Source: Prevotella sp. (GTDB taxonomy: Bacteria; Bacteroidota; Bacteroidia; Bacteroidales; Bacteroidaceae). From it: 36,679 nt of DNA. Positions 8,514-16,738 of the stretch are shown here, piece after piece (positions within the stretch are counted from its first letter, which is position 1; each line of letters starts with the position of its first letter). The stretch covers positions 1-36,679 of the forward strand of contig JAKVJW010000028.1 in the NCBI GenBank assembly GCA_022486815.1, in the 5' to 3' direction. Position numbers and translations under genes: made by a program. A model generated the notes under the pieces. That model saw nothing but the letters and a program-made list of their open reading frames with translations. It made no database searches and was not told the DNA's origin.

Positions 8514-9293
8514 TCAATAGGAAGCGGTACAAATCAAACCTTCCAATTTCACCAGGTCTCGTATAGTATTCAGTTCGTCGGGAGTGGCTTTCCTGAGGTC
8601 CTGGTCCGGCGTCTCACGATCAATAGTATAGATCATAACTTTCTTGGGAGAGATATCTACAAGTGCCTTTATCCATGGCTTTACGTATTCTTCGCCGGTG
8701 TTATCAACACTTTTCCCGTTGATGGTTCCTTTCATAAACATCGTTTGTATAATAAGGCGTCCATGAAAACTTTTTAGTCCTTCTATTATCCTTTGTACAT
8801 GATAGTTGGTGCTTGTCGGACGATTGACTAATTGAATGTATTCTGGATTGACAGTATCCAACTTCAGAATATTGTTATCTACTTTCATCAAGGCTCCATG
8901 TACGTCTCCTCGAAAAATCCGGGTGGCGTTGCTCAGTACGGATATTTTCGCTTTTGGACAAAACTGATTACGTAAGGTGATGGTATCATCTATGATTCCT
9001 GCAAAATCCGGATGTCCGGTGGGTTCTCCATTACCAGCAAAAGTAAGAACATCGGGGTGCTCATCGTTTTGATGCATCTCTCTTAATTTTGACTTTAAGG
9101 CCTTAGTGACTTCTTCTCGGGTTGGACGCCGTGTCGTCGTCCTGCGGTCTTTGTTAAACCCGCATTCGCAGTAAATACAGTCAAAATTGCATATCTTTCC
9201 ATCTGCCGGCATCAGATTAATACCGAGAGAAAGACCAAGTCTGCGACTATGTACGGGACCATATATGGGTGATGGATAAATTGTAGTACTCAT
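8514..9293 (-). CDS. radical SAM protein (COG0731-like)
   Basis: About 260 residues when begun at the ATG at 9291-9293 (MSTTIYPSPIYGPVHSRRLG). An upstream in-frame ATG at 9347 would add 18 non-conserved residues and would lie on top of the -7 box, so the shorter start is preferred. The cluster motif CNFDCIYC (C35, C39, C42; CX3CX2C) binds the 4Fe-4S/SAM site. FAGNGEPTGHPDF matches the GGE-type motif in strand 2, and SVLSNAT the next strand. COG0731 proteins resemble the TYW1 radical SAM core but lack the flavodoxin part; their substrate is generally unassigned. The gene stands alone on the minus strand. Confidence 0.87.
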   Translation of the reverse strand: MSTTIYPSPIYGPVHSRRLGLSLGINLMPADGKICNFDCIYCECGFNKDRRTTTRRPTREEVTKALKSKLREMHQNDEHPDVLTFAGNGEPTGHPDFAGIIDDTITLRNQFCPKAKISVLSNATRIFRGDVHGALMKVDNNILKLDTVNPEYIQLVNRPTSTNYHVQRIIEGLKSFHGRLIIQTMFMKGTINGKSVDNTGEEYVKPWIKALVDISPKKVMIYTIDRETPDQDLRKATPDELNTIRDLVKLEGLICTASY

Positions 9294-9311
9294 TGTCGTT
9301 TTTGGAATTAA

Positions 9312-9330
9312 ATATTGCCACCGGCAATAT
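9312..9330 (-). promoter_or_regulatory. hairpin in radical SAM gene leader
   Basis: atattgcc (9312-9319) and ggcaatat (9323-9330) form a perfect 8-bp stem with a 3-base loop. It lies in the short leader between the promoter box at 9345-9352 and the start codon, close to the expected 5' end of the mRNA. It could be an operator or an mRNA-stabilising hairpin. Confidence 0.5.
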
Positions 9331-9344
9331 GTGTTGTAGTTCTG

Positions 9345-9352
9345 CAAAGGTA
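9345..9352 (-). promoter_or_regulatory. -7 box for radical SAM gene
   Basis: On the minus strand this reads TACCTTTG, matching TAnnTTTG. No clear -33 TTG at 20 bases. The transcript would start near 9338, giving a leader of about 45 bases. Confidence 0.5.
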
Positions 9353-9413
9353 GAAAATTAATTTGAACGGAACTTCCTGATTGGGAATTTCCATGTTAAT
9401 ACTCGTTAAACGG

Positions 9414-9444
9414 TTGCGTTTTAAAAGCTTTTATAGTATATTTG
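9414..9444 (+). promoter_or_regulatory. promoter of the ftsX operon
   Basis: TTG at 9414-9416, exactly 20 bases, then TATATTTG at 9437-9444: a full match to the Bacteroidota promoter. Start expected near 9451, with a leader of about 95 bases before ftsX. Confidence 0.75.
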
Positions 9445-9545
9445 CAATTCAAATAGGTAAATGTTGCTCTTTTTTGAAGTTGTCTTTCATTGGAGGATAG
9501 AGTGAGTGACATGCAGAAGATATTTCTAAAATACCCTTGATAAGG

Positions 9546-10424
9546 ATGGGAAAGAATCGTCAAAACTCCCGTAATCGTCATGGATTACAGGTCGTTACTC
9601 TATGTATAAGTACCGCTATGGTACTCGTTTTGTTAGGATTAGTTGTCTGTTCTACATTGTTGGCACGGAACCTCTCAACGTATGTGAAGGAGAATTTTGT
9701 AGTCCAGATGATGCTTGATCAGGATATGACCGCTCCTGAAGCCCAACAGATTTGTAACAAGTTGAAGACGCGTCCTTATGTCAACAGTTTTCATTATATC
9801 AGTAAGGAAGAGGCTTTGAGAGAGGGGACCAAAGACTTAGGGGCTGACCCGAGTGAATTTGCAGGAGTGAATCCTTTTCTTTCTTCTATCGAAATTACGA
9901 TGAAGGGAAATTATGCAAATGATGATTCTCTCAGATGGATATCCAAGGAACTGAAGGCTTACCCTAAGGTCAGTGAAATCGATTATCAGAAAGACTTGAT
10001 CAATGAAGTCAATGAGAATATAGCTAAAATCAGTGTTGTTTTGCTTGTCATCGCGCTGTTGCTTACCTTCGTGTCTTTCTCTTTGATCAGCAATACGGTT
10101 CGATTGGGGATTTATTCCCGTAGGTTCTCTATTCATACGATGAAACTTGTGGGGGCTTCCTGGGGATTTATCCGAAAACCTTTTATTACTGATGCTATTC
10201 TTGTTGGACTGATCGCTGCGTTCCTATCTTGTGTTATCTTGGGTTGTGGATTTTATGCTCTTTATTGGTATGAACCTGGAATCCTTACTATCCTGACGTG
10301 GCGTGAGATGGCAATTACAGGAGTATCAGTGTTCCTTTTTGGAATGGTTATCACTGCTATCTGTGCAAGTATCTCCGTAAATAAGTTCTTGAGAATGAAG
10401 GCGGGGGAATTGTACAAGATCTGA
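9546..10424 (+). CDS. ftsX: cell division protein FtsX
   Basis: About 292 residues from ATG 9546 (MGKNRQNSRNRHGLQ). A TTG three codons upstream in frame is possible but less likely. Topology is that of FtsX: TM1 (about 20-42), an extracytoplasmic domain (about 45-160, with VVQMMLDQDMTAPEAQ), then three TMs in the C-terminal half with the MacB/FtsX-like region NTVRLGIYSRRFSIHTMKLV. FtsX pairs with the ATPase FtsE to control septal peptidoglycan hydrolases. No ftsE is adjacent, which is common in this phylum. It opens a six-gene operon with DUF3098, uppP, truB, queA and folK. Confidence 0.93.
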   Translation: MGKNRQNSRNRHGLQVVTLCISTAMVLVLLGLVVCSTLLARNLSTYVKENFVVQMMLDQDMTAPEAQQICNKLKTRPYVNSFHYISKEEALREGTKDLGADPSEFAGVNPFLSSIEITMKGNYANDDSLRWISKELKAYPKVSEIDYQKDLINEVNENIAKISVVLLVIALLLTFVSFSLISNTVRLGIYSRRFSIHTMKLVGASWGFIRKPFITDAILVGLIAAFLSCVILGCGFYALYWYEPGILTILTWREMAITGVSVFLFGMVITAICASISVNKFLRMKAGELYKI

Positions 10425-10472
10425 TGCTGCTTCTATTCTATATAAAATTAAGGAGAAATCATTTAAAAATTT

Positions 10473-10769
10473 ATGGATAAAAGAAATTATGCATTCGATA
10501 AAGTCAATTTTATCTTGTTGGCTGTCGGCATGTTAATTGTGGTCATCGGTTTTATACTGATGGCTGGACCTGGTTCTAATGAAACACATTTCGAACCTTC
10601 GATTTTCAGTGTCAGGAGAATCAAAGTTGCTCCTGTGGTGTGCCTTGTTGGTTTTTTGTCTATGATTTATGCTGTTGCCAGAAAACCTCATGACCGGAAA
10701 AATTCAGACAAGGTGTCGGATTTAAAAGACTCTCAGGTACTAGATGAGTCTTCTGACGACAAACATTAA
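10473..10769 (+). CDS. DUF3098 small membrane protein
   Basis: 98 residues: a short N-terminus (MDKRNYAFDKVNF), two TM helices (about 12-31 and 52-69) with RRIKVAPVVCLVGF between, and a charged Lys/Asp-rich tail. This matches DUF3098, a Bacteroidota family found between ftsX and uppP. Function is unknown; the conserved position suggests a role near division or the lipid-carrier cycle, which is inference from neighbours only. Confidence 0.85.
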   Translation: MDKRNYAFDKVNFILLAVGMLIVVIGFILMAGPGSNETHFEPSIFSVRRIKVAPVVCLVGFLSMIYAVARKPHDRKNSDKVSDLKDSQVLDESSDDKH

Positions 10770-10790
10770 TTCATTATCGGAATTTTTCTT

Positions 10791-11666
10791 ATGACTTTAT
10801 TTCAAACTATTATTATTTCTATCGTAGAGGGCTTGACAGAGTTTCTTCCGGTTTCTTCTACGGGACACATGCTTATTGCTGAAAATCTTCTGGGTGTACA
10901 GAATTCAGCTTTTGTCAGGGCTTTTACTATTATTATACAGTTTGGCGCTATTCTCTCTGTAGTTGTACTTTATTGGAAACGTTTTTTCCATCTTGATCAT
11001 TCTCCTGCCCCCGTTGATAGTAATAACTGGAATAAATTCAAGCATAAGTGGAATTTCTATTGGATGCTTCTCGTTGCTTTCATTCCGACTGCAGCTATTG
11101 GTCTTGTTATGAAAAAATCGGGAGCCATAGATTTCTTTCTTGATCCCGCACATGCCATTTGGATTGTCCCGTCTACACTTATTGCCGGTGGAATCTTTAT
11201 GTTGTTTTGTGATCGGATTTTTAATAAAGGCAGAGATGAGAATCGGATAACGGAAAAGCGTGCCTTCTGGGTTGGCGTTATTCAGTGTATCTCTATGATT
11301 CCCGGTGTATCCCGCAGTATGTCAACTATAGTTGGGGGAATGTCTCAGAAACTGACTCGAAAGAATGCGGCTGAGTTTTCTTTTTTCCTTGCTGTTCCTA
11401 CTATGGCTGCTGCTACTGGACTCGATGTTCTTGAACTTTTTGTCGGTGGCAATGCTGTCGGTACAGGTTGGGCTACTGCTCATAATCTTTTTCTGCTTGC
11501 AGTAGGATGTGCAGTCGCCTTTATCGTTGCTCTGTTTGCAATGAGGTGGTTTGTTTCTTTCCTTACCAAGTATGGTTTCCGGCTCTTTGGCTGGTATCGC
11601 ATTCTTGTTGGTGGAATTATTCTGACCCTTTTGTTTATGGGGCATTCACTTGTCATATTTAATTGA
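10791..11666 (+). CDS. uppP: undecaprenyl-diphosphatase UppP (BacA)
   Basis: 291 residues with multiple TM helices. Both catalytic motifs are present: the Glu-rich VEGLTEFLPVSSTGHM near the N-terminus (E13, E17) and PGVSRSMSTI in the middle. It dephosphorylates undecaprenyl diphosphate at the inner membrane so that the carrier can be reused for peptidoglycan and surface glycans; overproduction is classically linked to bacitracin resistance. The stop TGA shares its last base with the ATG of truB, implying translational coupling. Confidence 0.95.
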   Translation: MTLFQTIIISIVEGLTEFLPVSSTGHMLIAENLLGVQNSAFVRAFTIIIQFGAILSVVVLYWKRFFHLDHSPAPVDSNNWNKFKHKWNFYWMLLVAFIPTAAIGLVMKKSGAIDFFLDPAHAIWIVPSTLIAGGIFMLFCDRIFNKGRDENRITEKRAFWVGVIQCISMIPGVSRSMSTIVGGMSQKLTRKNAAEFSFFLAVPTMAAATGLDVLELFVGGNAVGTGWATAHNLFLLAVGCAVAFIVALFAMRWFVSFLTKYGFRLFGWYRILVGGIILTLLFMGHSLVIFN

Positions 11667-12391
11667 TGGATTTTATTAAGGGGGAGATCTTTTCTGTAGA
11701 TAAACCTTATAGGATATCAAGTTTCGGTGCTTTGGCCCATGTCCGGTATTTGCTTAAAAAATACTTGCACCATAAAGTGAAAATAGGCCATGCTGGCACA
11801 CTGGACCCTTTGGCTACAGGTGTGCTGGTTCTCTGTACCGGTGAAAAGACCAAACAGATAGAACAACTCCAACAGGGGATAAAAGAATATGTAGCAACGC
11901 TTCAACTTGGAGCTACTACTCCAAGTTATGACAGGGAGCAGACGGTAGATCATACTTTCCCGACGTGTCAGATTTCCAGGGATAAGATACTGGTGGCTTT
12001 GCAATCATTTATTGGTGATATCTTGCAGACACCTCCTTCTTACAGTGCTGTGAAAATCAATGGTGACCGGGCTTATGAATTGCGGAGAGCTGGAAAGAAA
12101 GTGGAGCTGAAACCGAAGTTGGTTCATATTGACAGAATCGAACTTGTTGATTTCAAACCTGAAGTCATGCAGATGACTCTCCGCGTGGTTTGCGGAAAGG
12201 GAACTTATATACGGGCTTTAGCTCGTGATTTGGGTAGAAAACTTGATAGTGGTGCTTTTCTTACTTCACTTTGTAGAACGAAATCAAGTGGATTTTCTTT
12301 GGCCGATAGCGTTGACTTTGATCATATTGATGGTTGGTTGAGAAGTAGGATAGCTCCAGAGAATTATGAATCGAAAAACCTTTATAGGTAA
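11666..12391 (+). CDS. truB: tRNA pseudouridine-55 synthase TruB
   Basis: 241 residues from ATG 11666, which overlaps the uppP stop by one base; a TTG codon directly before it is a less likely start. The catalytic aspartate lies in IGHAGTLDPLATGVL (D47). Later motifs TPPSYSAVKINGDRAYELRR and GKGTYIRALARDLG are typical TruB. It isomerises U55 in the T-arm of elongator tRNAs. No C-terminal PUA domain is evident, as in short bacterial TruB forms. Confidence 0.95.
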   Translation: MDFIKGEIFSVDKPYRISSFGALAHVRYLLKKYLHHKVKIGHAGTLDPLATGVLVLCTGEKTKQIEQLQQGIKEYVATLQLGATTPSYDREQTVDHTFPTCQISRDKILVALQSFIGDILQTPPSYSAVKINGDRAYELRRAGKKVELKPKLVHIDRIELVDFKPEVMQMTLRVVCGKGTYIRALARDLGRKLDSGAFLTSLCRTKSSGFSLADSVDFDHIDGWLRSRIAPENYESKNLYR

Positions 12392-12415
12392 AAAGAAAGG
12401 AGAATAGGAAGTGAT

Positions 12416-13582
12416 ATGAAATTATCTCAGTTTAAATTTAAATTGCCGGAGGAACTTGTGGCACTGTACCCACATCAGTCACAACATACTATTACTAAAA
12501 AGGATGGTATGAAAGAAACGTTTACTGTGACGCGTGCTGATGAATGCCGGTTAATGGTGGTTCACAAGAAATCCGATAAGATAGAGATGTTCAAGAAGGG
12601 CGCAAAGGGTAAACCTGTTAAGGGTGAATTTCTATCCTTTGGAAACATACTTGACTATTTTGATGAGGGTGATGCCTTTGTCTTCAATGATACAAAGGTC
12701 TTCCCGGCTCGTCTCTATGGTACTAAAGAAAAAACGGATGCAAAGATCGAGGTGTTTCTCCTGCGTGAACTTAACCAGGAAATGCGCTTATGGGATGTCT
12801 TGGTAGAGCCTGCTCGGAAGATTCGTATTGGCAACAAACTCTTTTTTGATGATACGGGTACGATGGTAGCAGAGGTTATCGATAATACGACAAGCCGAGG
12901 ACGTACGCTCCGCTTTCTCTATGATAGTCCTCATGAGGAGTTCAAACGTAACCTTTTTGCTTTGGGTGAGGCTCCGTTGCCAAAATATGTGATTGACAGG
13001 CGGGATAATCACCATGCCACATCGGATGATTTGACTAATTTCCAATGTGTGTTTGCTAAAAACGAAGGGGCTGTGACCGCTCCTGCAACAGGACTTCACT
13101 TCAGCCGTGAACTTATGAAGATGATGGAGATTAAAGGGATTCGTTCTGCCTTTATCACTTTGCATTGCGGACTGGGTAATTTCCATGAGATTGAAGTAGA
13201 AGACCTGACAAAGCACAAGATGGACTCTGAAGAGATGATCGTCGGTAAGGAGGCATGTGATCTGGTTAATGATTCGAAGAGAAATGGTCATCATGTTTGT
13301 ATCGTAGGGGCAAGTGCGGCAAAGGCTACAGAGACTGCTGTGGGAACAGATGGACTTTTAAAGGAGTACAACGGATGGACAAACAAGTTTATCTTCCCAC
13401 CGTATAATTTTGGCTTGGCTGACAGCATGGTGGTTAATTTCTATCATCCTGAATCTCCTTTGCTGATGAGTACTGCTGCTTTTGGTGGTTATGACCTTGT
13501 TATGAAAGCTTATAGTCTGGCAGTTAAAAACGGTTATAGATTCGGTTGCTTCGGAGATTCCCTTCTCATCATTAATGACTGA
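12416..13582 (+). CDS. queA: S-adenosylmethionine:tRNA ribosyltransferase-isomerase QueA
   Basis: 388 residues. Core motifs VFNDTKVFPARLYG, GAVTAPATGLHFS and LHCGLGNFHEIEVEDL mark QueA, which moves the ribosyl part of SAM onto 7-aminomethyl-7-deazaguanine in tRNA to form epoxyqueuosine. The protein is longer than the usual about 350 because of two charged insertions in the first 75 residues (around TITKKDGMKETFTVTRADE and KKGAKGKPVKGEF) that interrupt the N-terminal strand region. The core is otherwise intact. It follows truB by 24 bases, grouping two tRNA-modification genes. Confidence 0.94.
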   Translation: MKLSQFKFKLPEELVALYPHQSQHTITKKDGMKETFTVTRADECRLMVVHKKSDKIEMFKKGAKGKPVKGEFLSFGNILDYFDEGDAFVFNDTKVFPARLYGTKEKTDAKIEVFLLRELNQEMRLWDVLVEPARKIRIGNKLFFDDTGTMVAEVIDNTTSRGRTLRFLYDSPHEEFKRNLFALGEAPLPKYVIDRRDNHHATSDDLTNFQCVFAKNEGAVTAPATGLHFSRELMKMMEIKGIRSAFITLHCGLGNFHEIEVEDLTKHKMDSEEMIVGKEACDLVNDSKRNGHHVCIVGASAAKATETAVGTDGLLKEYNGWTNKFIFPPYNFGLADSMVVNFYHPESPLLMSTAAFGGYDLVMKAYSLAVKNGYRFGCFGDSLLIIND

Positions 13583-13666
13583 TAGCTTTTACTTACAGTA
13601 GGATGATGTCGTAATTGAGGTTTGTAATTGGATGATAGGAATCCGTTTTTTCTAAAATTCATCGAA

Positions 13667-14086
13667 ATGCATCAGATATATATCGCCCTTGGTTCTAATC
13701 TCGGTAATCGTAAGAAGAATATTGATGAGGCCATCACTCGTATCGGCGAGCGTGTCGGTACGGTTGACCGGTGTTCTTCTCTGATAGAGACAAAGCCTTG
13801 GGGCTTTCGCTCTTCTCATGATTTTATGAATTGCTGTATAGGGGTCCGTACTCAGCTTACTCCGAGAGGAGTGCTGGATACTACTCAATATATTGAGCGG
13901 GAACTTGGACGGCATGAGAAGAGTAAAAATGGGATTTATCATGATCGTGTCATAGATATTGATATTTTGCTTTACGATCATGTAAAGGTTGATGAACCTG
14001 ATTTGAAGATTCCTCATCCATTGATGCTTGAACGTGATTTTGTGATGAAACCTTTGAAGGAAATTCTATCTGTAGACAGAAAATAA
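13667..14086 (+). CDS. folK: 2-amino-4-hydroxy-6-hydroxymethyldihydropteridine pyrophosphokinase
   Basis: About 139 residues from ATG 13667 (MHQIYIALGSNLGNRKKN). The frame is open upstream to a TTG at 13628, but those 13 residues are outside the conserved HPPK fold. Motifs IALGSNLG, FMNCCIGVRT, ELGRHE and RVIDIDILLYD, with PHPLMLERDFVMKPL, are those of FolK, which pyrophosphorylates the pterin alcohol in folate synthesis. Slightly short for the family (about 160). Last gene of the ftsX operon, closed by a strong terminator at 14141-14182. Confidence 0.93.
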   Translation: MHQIYIALGSNLGNRKKNIDEAITRIGERVGTVDRCSSLIETKPWGFRSSHDFMNCCIGVRTQLTPRGVLDTTQYIERELGRHEKSKNGIYHDRVIDIDILLYDHVKVDEPDLKIPHPLMLERDFVMKPLKEILSVDRK

Positions 14087-14140
14087 GAATTGGTCCTTGC
14101 AGAAGATAATGTACTAAATCTATAGATAATCATAAATTTA

Positions 14141-14182
14141 AAATAAAAGGTCCGGCATGTTTTGATGCCGGACCTTTTATTT
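14141..14182. terminator. strong bidirectional intrinsic terminator
   Basis: An 18-bp perfect stem (14141-14158 with 14165-14182; core aaaaggtccggcat) with a 6-base loop, flanked by A-run and T-run, so it can terminate both folK (plus) and rpsO (minus). Confidence 0.93.
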
Positions 14183-14196
14183 TTCTCGTACAAGTA

Positions 14197-14466
14197 TTAT
14201 TTGCGGAGACCTAAAGCTTTGATGATTGCACGATAGCGTTCAATATCGCGGTTATACAAGTAGTTAAGCAAAGCACGACGCTTTCCGACCAACTGGGTCA
14301 GGGAACGGGTCGTCACATAGTCCTTGTGATTGCTCTTGACATGCTCTGTCAAATGCTTGATACGATAAGTGAACAGTGCAATCTGAGCTTCAGAGGAACC
14401 GGTGTCTTTTTCATCTTTGCCGTACTTCTTGAAGATCTCTGCCTTTTTTTCTTTCTGTAAATACAT
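14197..14466 (-). CDS. rpsO: 30S ribosomal protein S15
   Basis: 89 residues, the standard S15 length. Signatures: KDTGSSEAQIALFTYRIKHLTEH, HKDYVTTRSLTQLVGKRRALLNYL and the GLRK end. It binds 16S rRNA helices 20-22 and begins assembly of the 30S platform. Monocistronic here, with a 100-base leader carrying a hairpin that may be an autoregulatory site, and a strong shared terminator downstream. Confidence 0.98.
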   Translation of the reverse strand: MYLQKEKKAEIFKKYGKDEKDTGSSEAQIALFTYRIKHLTEHVKSNHKDYVTTRSLTQLVGKRRALLNYLYNRDIERYRAIIKALGLRK

Positions 14467-14505
14467 GATTAAAAGGATTAATTTGTTAATGTAATCACAT
14501 CCTTC

Positions 14506-14539
14506 CAGCGCTCTCTGCCTTAATCCAAACAGAACGCTG
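14506..14539 (-). promoter_or_regulatory. candidate S15 autoregulatory leader hairpin
   Basis: In the rpsO leader, minus-strand cagcgttct pairs with agagcgctg (14531-14539 with 14506-14514), a 9-bp stem with one G-U wobble and a 16-base loop, about 40 bases before the start codon. A second small stem, ccgga-aaa-tccgg (around 14549-14561), lies at the 5' end. S15 represses its own mRNA in several bacterial phyla through unrelated leader folds; use here is inference. Confidence 0.4.
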
Positions 14540-14569
14540 TCGAATGCACCGGAAAATCCGGAATGGGTA

Positions 14570-14577
14570 CAAAGTTA
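14570..14577 (-). promoter_or_regulatory. -7 box for rpsO
   Basis: Minus strand reads TAACTTTG, a match to TAnnTTTG, about 105 bases before the rpsO start. The -33 element is poor. Confidence 0.5.
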
Positions 14578-14696
14578 CGAATTATATTCGAGAATATGGG
14601 ACTGTTTAATCAGGAATTTTGTACTAATTTGCACTTTTAACATTTTGTTTCATGATATTCTTATCTCCTGATAGCCTCATTGTCAAACTTTTTTTG

Positions 14697-14704
14697 TAAT
14701 TTTG
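14697..14704 (+). promoter_or_regulatory. -7 box for typA
   Basis: TAATTTTG matches TAnnTTTG and lies 28 bases before the typA ATG. A TTG at 14680 is only 14 bases upstream, so the -33 element is weak. Confidence 0.5.
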
Positions 14705-14732
14705 CAGTCGAAATTTTAAGGTAAAGTAAGAA

Positions 14733-16544
14733 ATGCAAGACATTAGAAATGTTGCTGTTATTGCACACGTTGACCACGGAAAAACTACTTTGGTTGACAA
14801 GATGTTGCTCGCTGGTAAACTGTTCCGTGACGGCCAGGATGAAAGCGGTGAAGTATTGGACTCCAATGATCTGGAGCGTGAACGAGGAATCACGATTCTC
14901 TCGAAAAACGTCTCAATGAAGTGGAAAGATGTAAAAATCAATATATTGGATACACCGGGGCATTCTGACTTTGGCGGTGAGGTTGAGCGTGTGCTCAATA
15001 TGGCTGACGGTTGCTTGCTCTTGGTTGATGCTTTTGAAGGTCCTATGCCCCAGACTCGTTTCGTGCTGCAGAAAGCACTCAAACTCGGGTTGAAACCGAT
15101 CGTGGTTGTCAATAAGGTTGATAAACCGAACTGCCGCCCTGAAAAGGTCGCTGAAATGGTCTTTGACTTGATGTGCGATCTCAATGCAACTGAAGAACAA
15201 CTGGAGTTTCCCGTTGTTTATGGTTCCGCTAAACAGGGATGGATGGGTGCAGACTGGAAGAAACCTACTGACAATATAGATTATCTTCTCGATAAGATTA
15301 TAGAAGTGATTCCGGCCCCGGAGCGCCTTGAGGGTACTCCGCAACTTTTGATTACGTCTCTTGATTATAGTACTTATACGGGTCGTATCGCTGTTGGACG
15401 TATCAGGCGTGGAGTATTGAAAGACGGTATGAATGTGACGATCTGCCACCGTGATGGCTCTCAGGAGAAATGCAAGATCGGCGAACTGCATACCTTTGAG
15501 GGTATTACACATAAGCGAACTGATGAAGTGGGCAGTGGTGATATCTGCGCTGTAATCGGCATCCCTAATTTTGAGATTGGAGATACGATTACAGATTATG
15601 AGCATCCGGAGCCTTTACCTCCTATCGCTGTGGATGAGCCTACCATGAGTATGCTCTTTACAATCAATGATTCTCCTTTCTTTGGCAGAGAAGGTAAATT
15701 CTGTACTTCCCGCCAGATCGGAGACCGTTTGCATCATGAGCTGGAGCGTAATCTGGCTTTACGTGTAGAAGATATAGAAGGATCGAGAGATAAATGGATC
15801 GTCAGTGGCCGTGGTGTGCTGCACCTTTCAGTGCTGATTGAGACCATGCGCCGTGAAGGTTATGAACTTCAGGTGGGACAGCCTCAGGTTATTTATAGGG
15901 AAATTGATGGCAAGAAGTGTGAGCCGATCGAGGAGTTGACGATCAATGTCCCGCAGGATTATTCTTCTAAGATGGTGGATATGGTGACCCGCAGGAAGGG
16001 TGAGCTGATCAGCATGGATACGGAAGGTAATCGTGTGAATATTACTTTTAATATTCCTGCACGTGGCATTATCGGACTTCGTACGAATGTGCTGACTGCT
16101 TCCCAGGGTGAGGCTATCATGGCTCACCGTTATAAGGAATACCAGCCCTACAAGGGTGAGATCGTACGTCGTACAAATGGTTCCATGATTGCTATGGAGA
16201 CAGGTACTGCCTATGCGTATGCTCTTGATAAACTCCGGGATCGTGGTAAGTTCTTCATTGATCCGGGTGAAGAGGTCTATGCCGGCGAGGTCGTCGGTGA
16301 GCATGTTCATGAAAAGGACTTGGTTGTAAACGTTACGAAGGCTAAACAGTTGACTAATGTGCGTGCCAGTGGTTCTGATGAGAAGGCTCGGGTGATCCCG
16401 AAGACTGTGATGAGCCTTGAGGAATGTCTCGAATACATCAAGGAAAACGAATACGTTGAGGTTACACCGAAGAGTATGCGTATGCGTAAGATGCTCTTGG
16501 ACCATCTGGAGCGTAAGCGCGCAAATAAGAATTCTGAGGAATAA
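14733..16544 (+). CDS. typA: ribosome-associated GTPase TypA/BipA
   Basis: 603 residues, standard for TypA. GTPase motifs: G1 AHVDHGKTTL, switch I ERERGITI, G3 DTPGHSDFGGEVERVL, G4 NKVDKP and G5 GSAKQGW. Elongation-factor domain 2 and EF-G-like domains follow, with the BipA-specific C-terminal region ending MRKMLLDHLERKRANKNSEE. It binds 70S ribosomes and supports 50S assembly and stress or cold adaptation. Divergent from rpsO with both promoters in a 266-base gap. Confidence 0.97.
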   Translation: MQDIRNVAVIAHVDHGKTTLVDKMLLAGKLFRDGQDESGEVLDSNDLERERGITILSKNVSMKWKDVKINILDTPGHSDFGGEVERVLNMADGCLLLVDAFEGPMPQTRFVLQKALKLGLKPIVVVNKVDKPNCRPEKVAEMVFDLMCDLNATEEQLEFPVVYGSAKQGWMGADWKKPTDNIDYLLDKIIEVIPAPERLEGTPQLLITSLDYSTYTGRIAVGRIRRGVLKDGMNVTICHRDGSQEKCKIGELHTFEGITHKRTDEVGSGDICAVIGIPNFEIGDTITDYEHPEPLPPIAVDEPTMSMLFTINDSPFFGREGKFCTSRQIGDRLHHELERNLALRVEDIEGSRDKWIVSGRGVLHLSVLIETMRREGYELQVGQPQVIYREIDGKKCEPIEELTINVPQDYSSKMVDMVTRRKGELISMDTEGNRVNITFNIPARGIIGLRTNVLTASQGEAIMAHRYKEYQPYKGEIVRRTNGSMIAMETGTAYAYALDKLRDRGKFFIDPGEEVYAGEVVGEHVHEKDLVVNVTKAKQLTNVRASGSDEKARVIPKTVMSLEECLEYIKENEYVEVTPKSMRMRKMLLDHLERKRANKNSEE

Positions 16545-16578
16545 GAGAATGCTCTGAAAAGAGCTTCCATATAGGAAT

Positions 16579-16635
16579 AAGGGAGAATTTAAATCATTTT
16601 CTGTGATAGGATATAGGTGGTTTCAGTTCTCCCTT
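16579..16635 (+). terminator. possible long-loop terminator after typA
   Basis: aagggagaa (16579-16587) pairs with ttctccctt (16627-16635), followed by tgctttt. The 39-base loop is long, though it contains a smaller possible stem. A separate GAAA-tetraloop hairpin (gctct-gaaa-agagc) lies just after the typA stop. Confidence 0.45.
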
Positions 16636-16738
16636 TGCTTTTACATAATACTGGTCCGCACTTTGATCCTTGATTTCTGATAGGTCTTGCAGTACCTTTT
16701 GCCGCTTTGATACTTACGGTATTTAACAACTATAGCTT

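Noticed and set aside
14913..16505. Antisense open frames across typA
   Set aside because: Shadow frames of a strongly conserved GTPase gene; no recognisable motifs.
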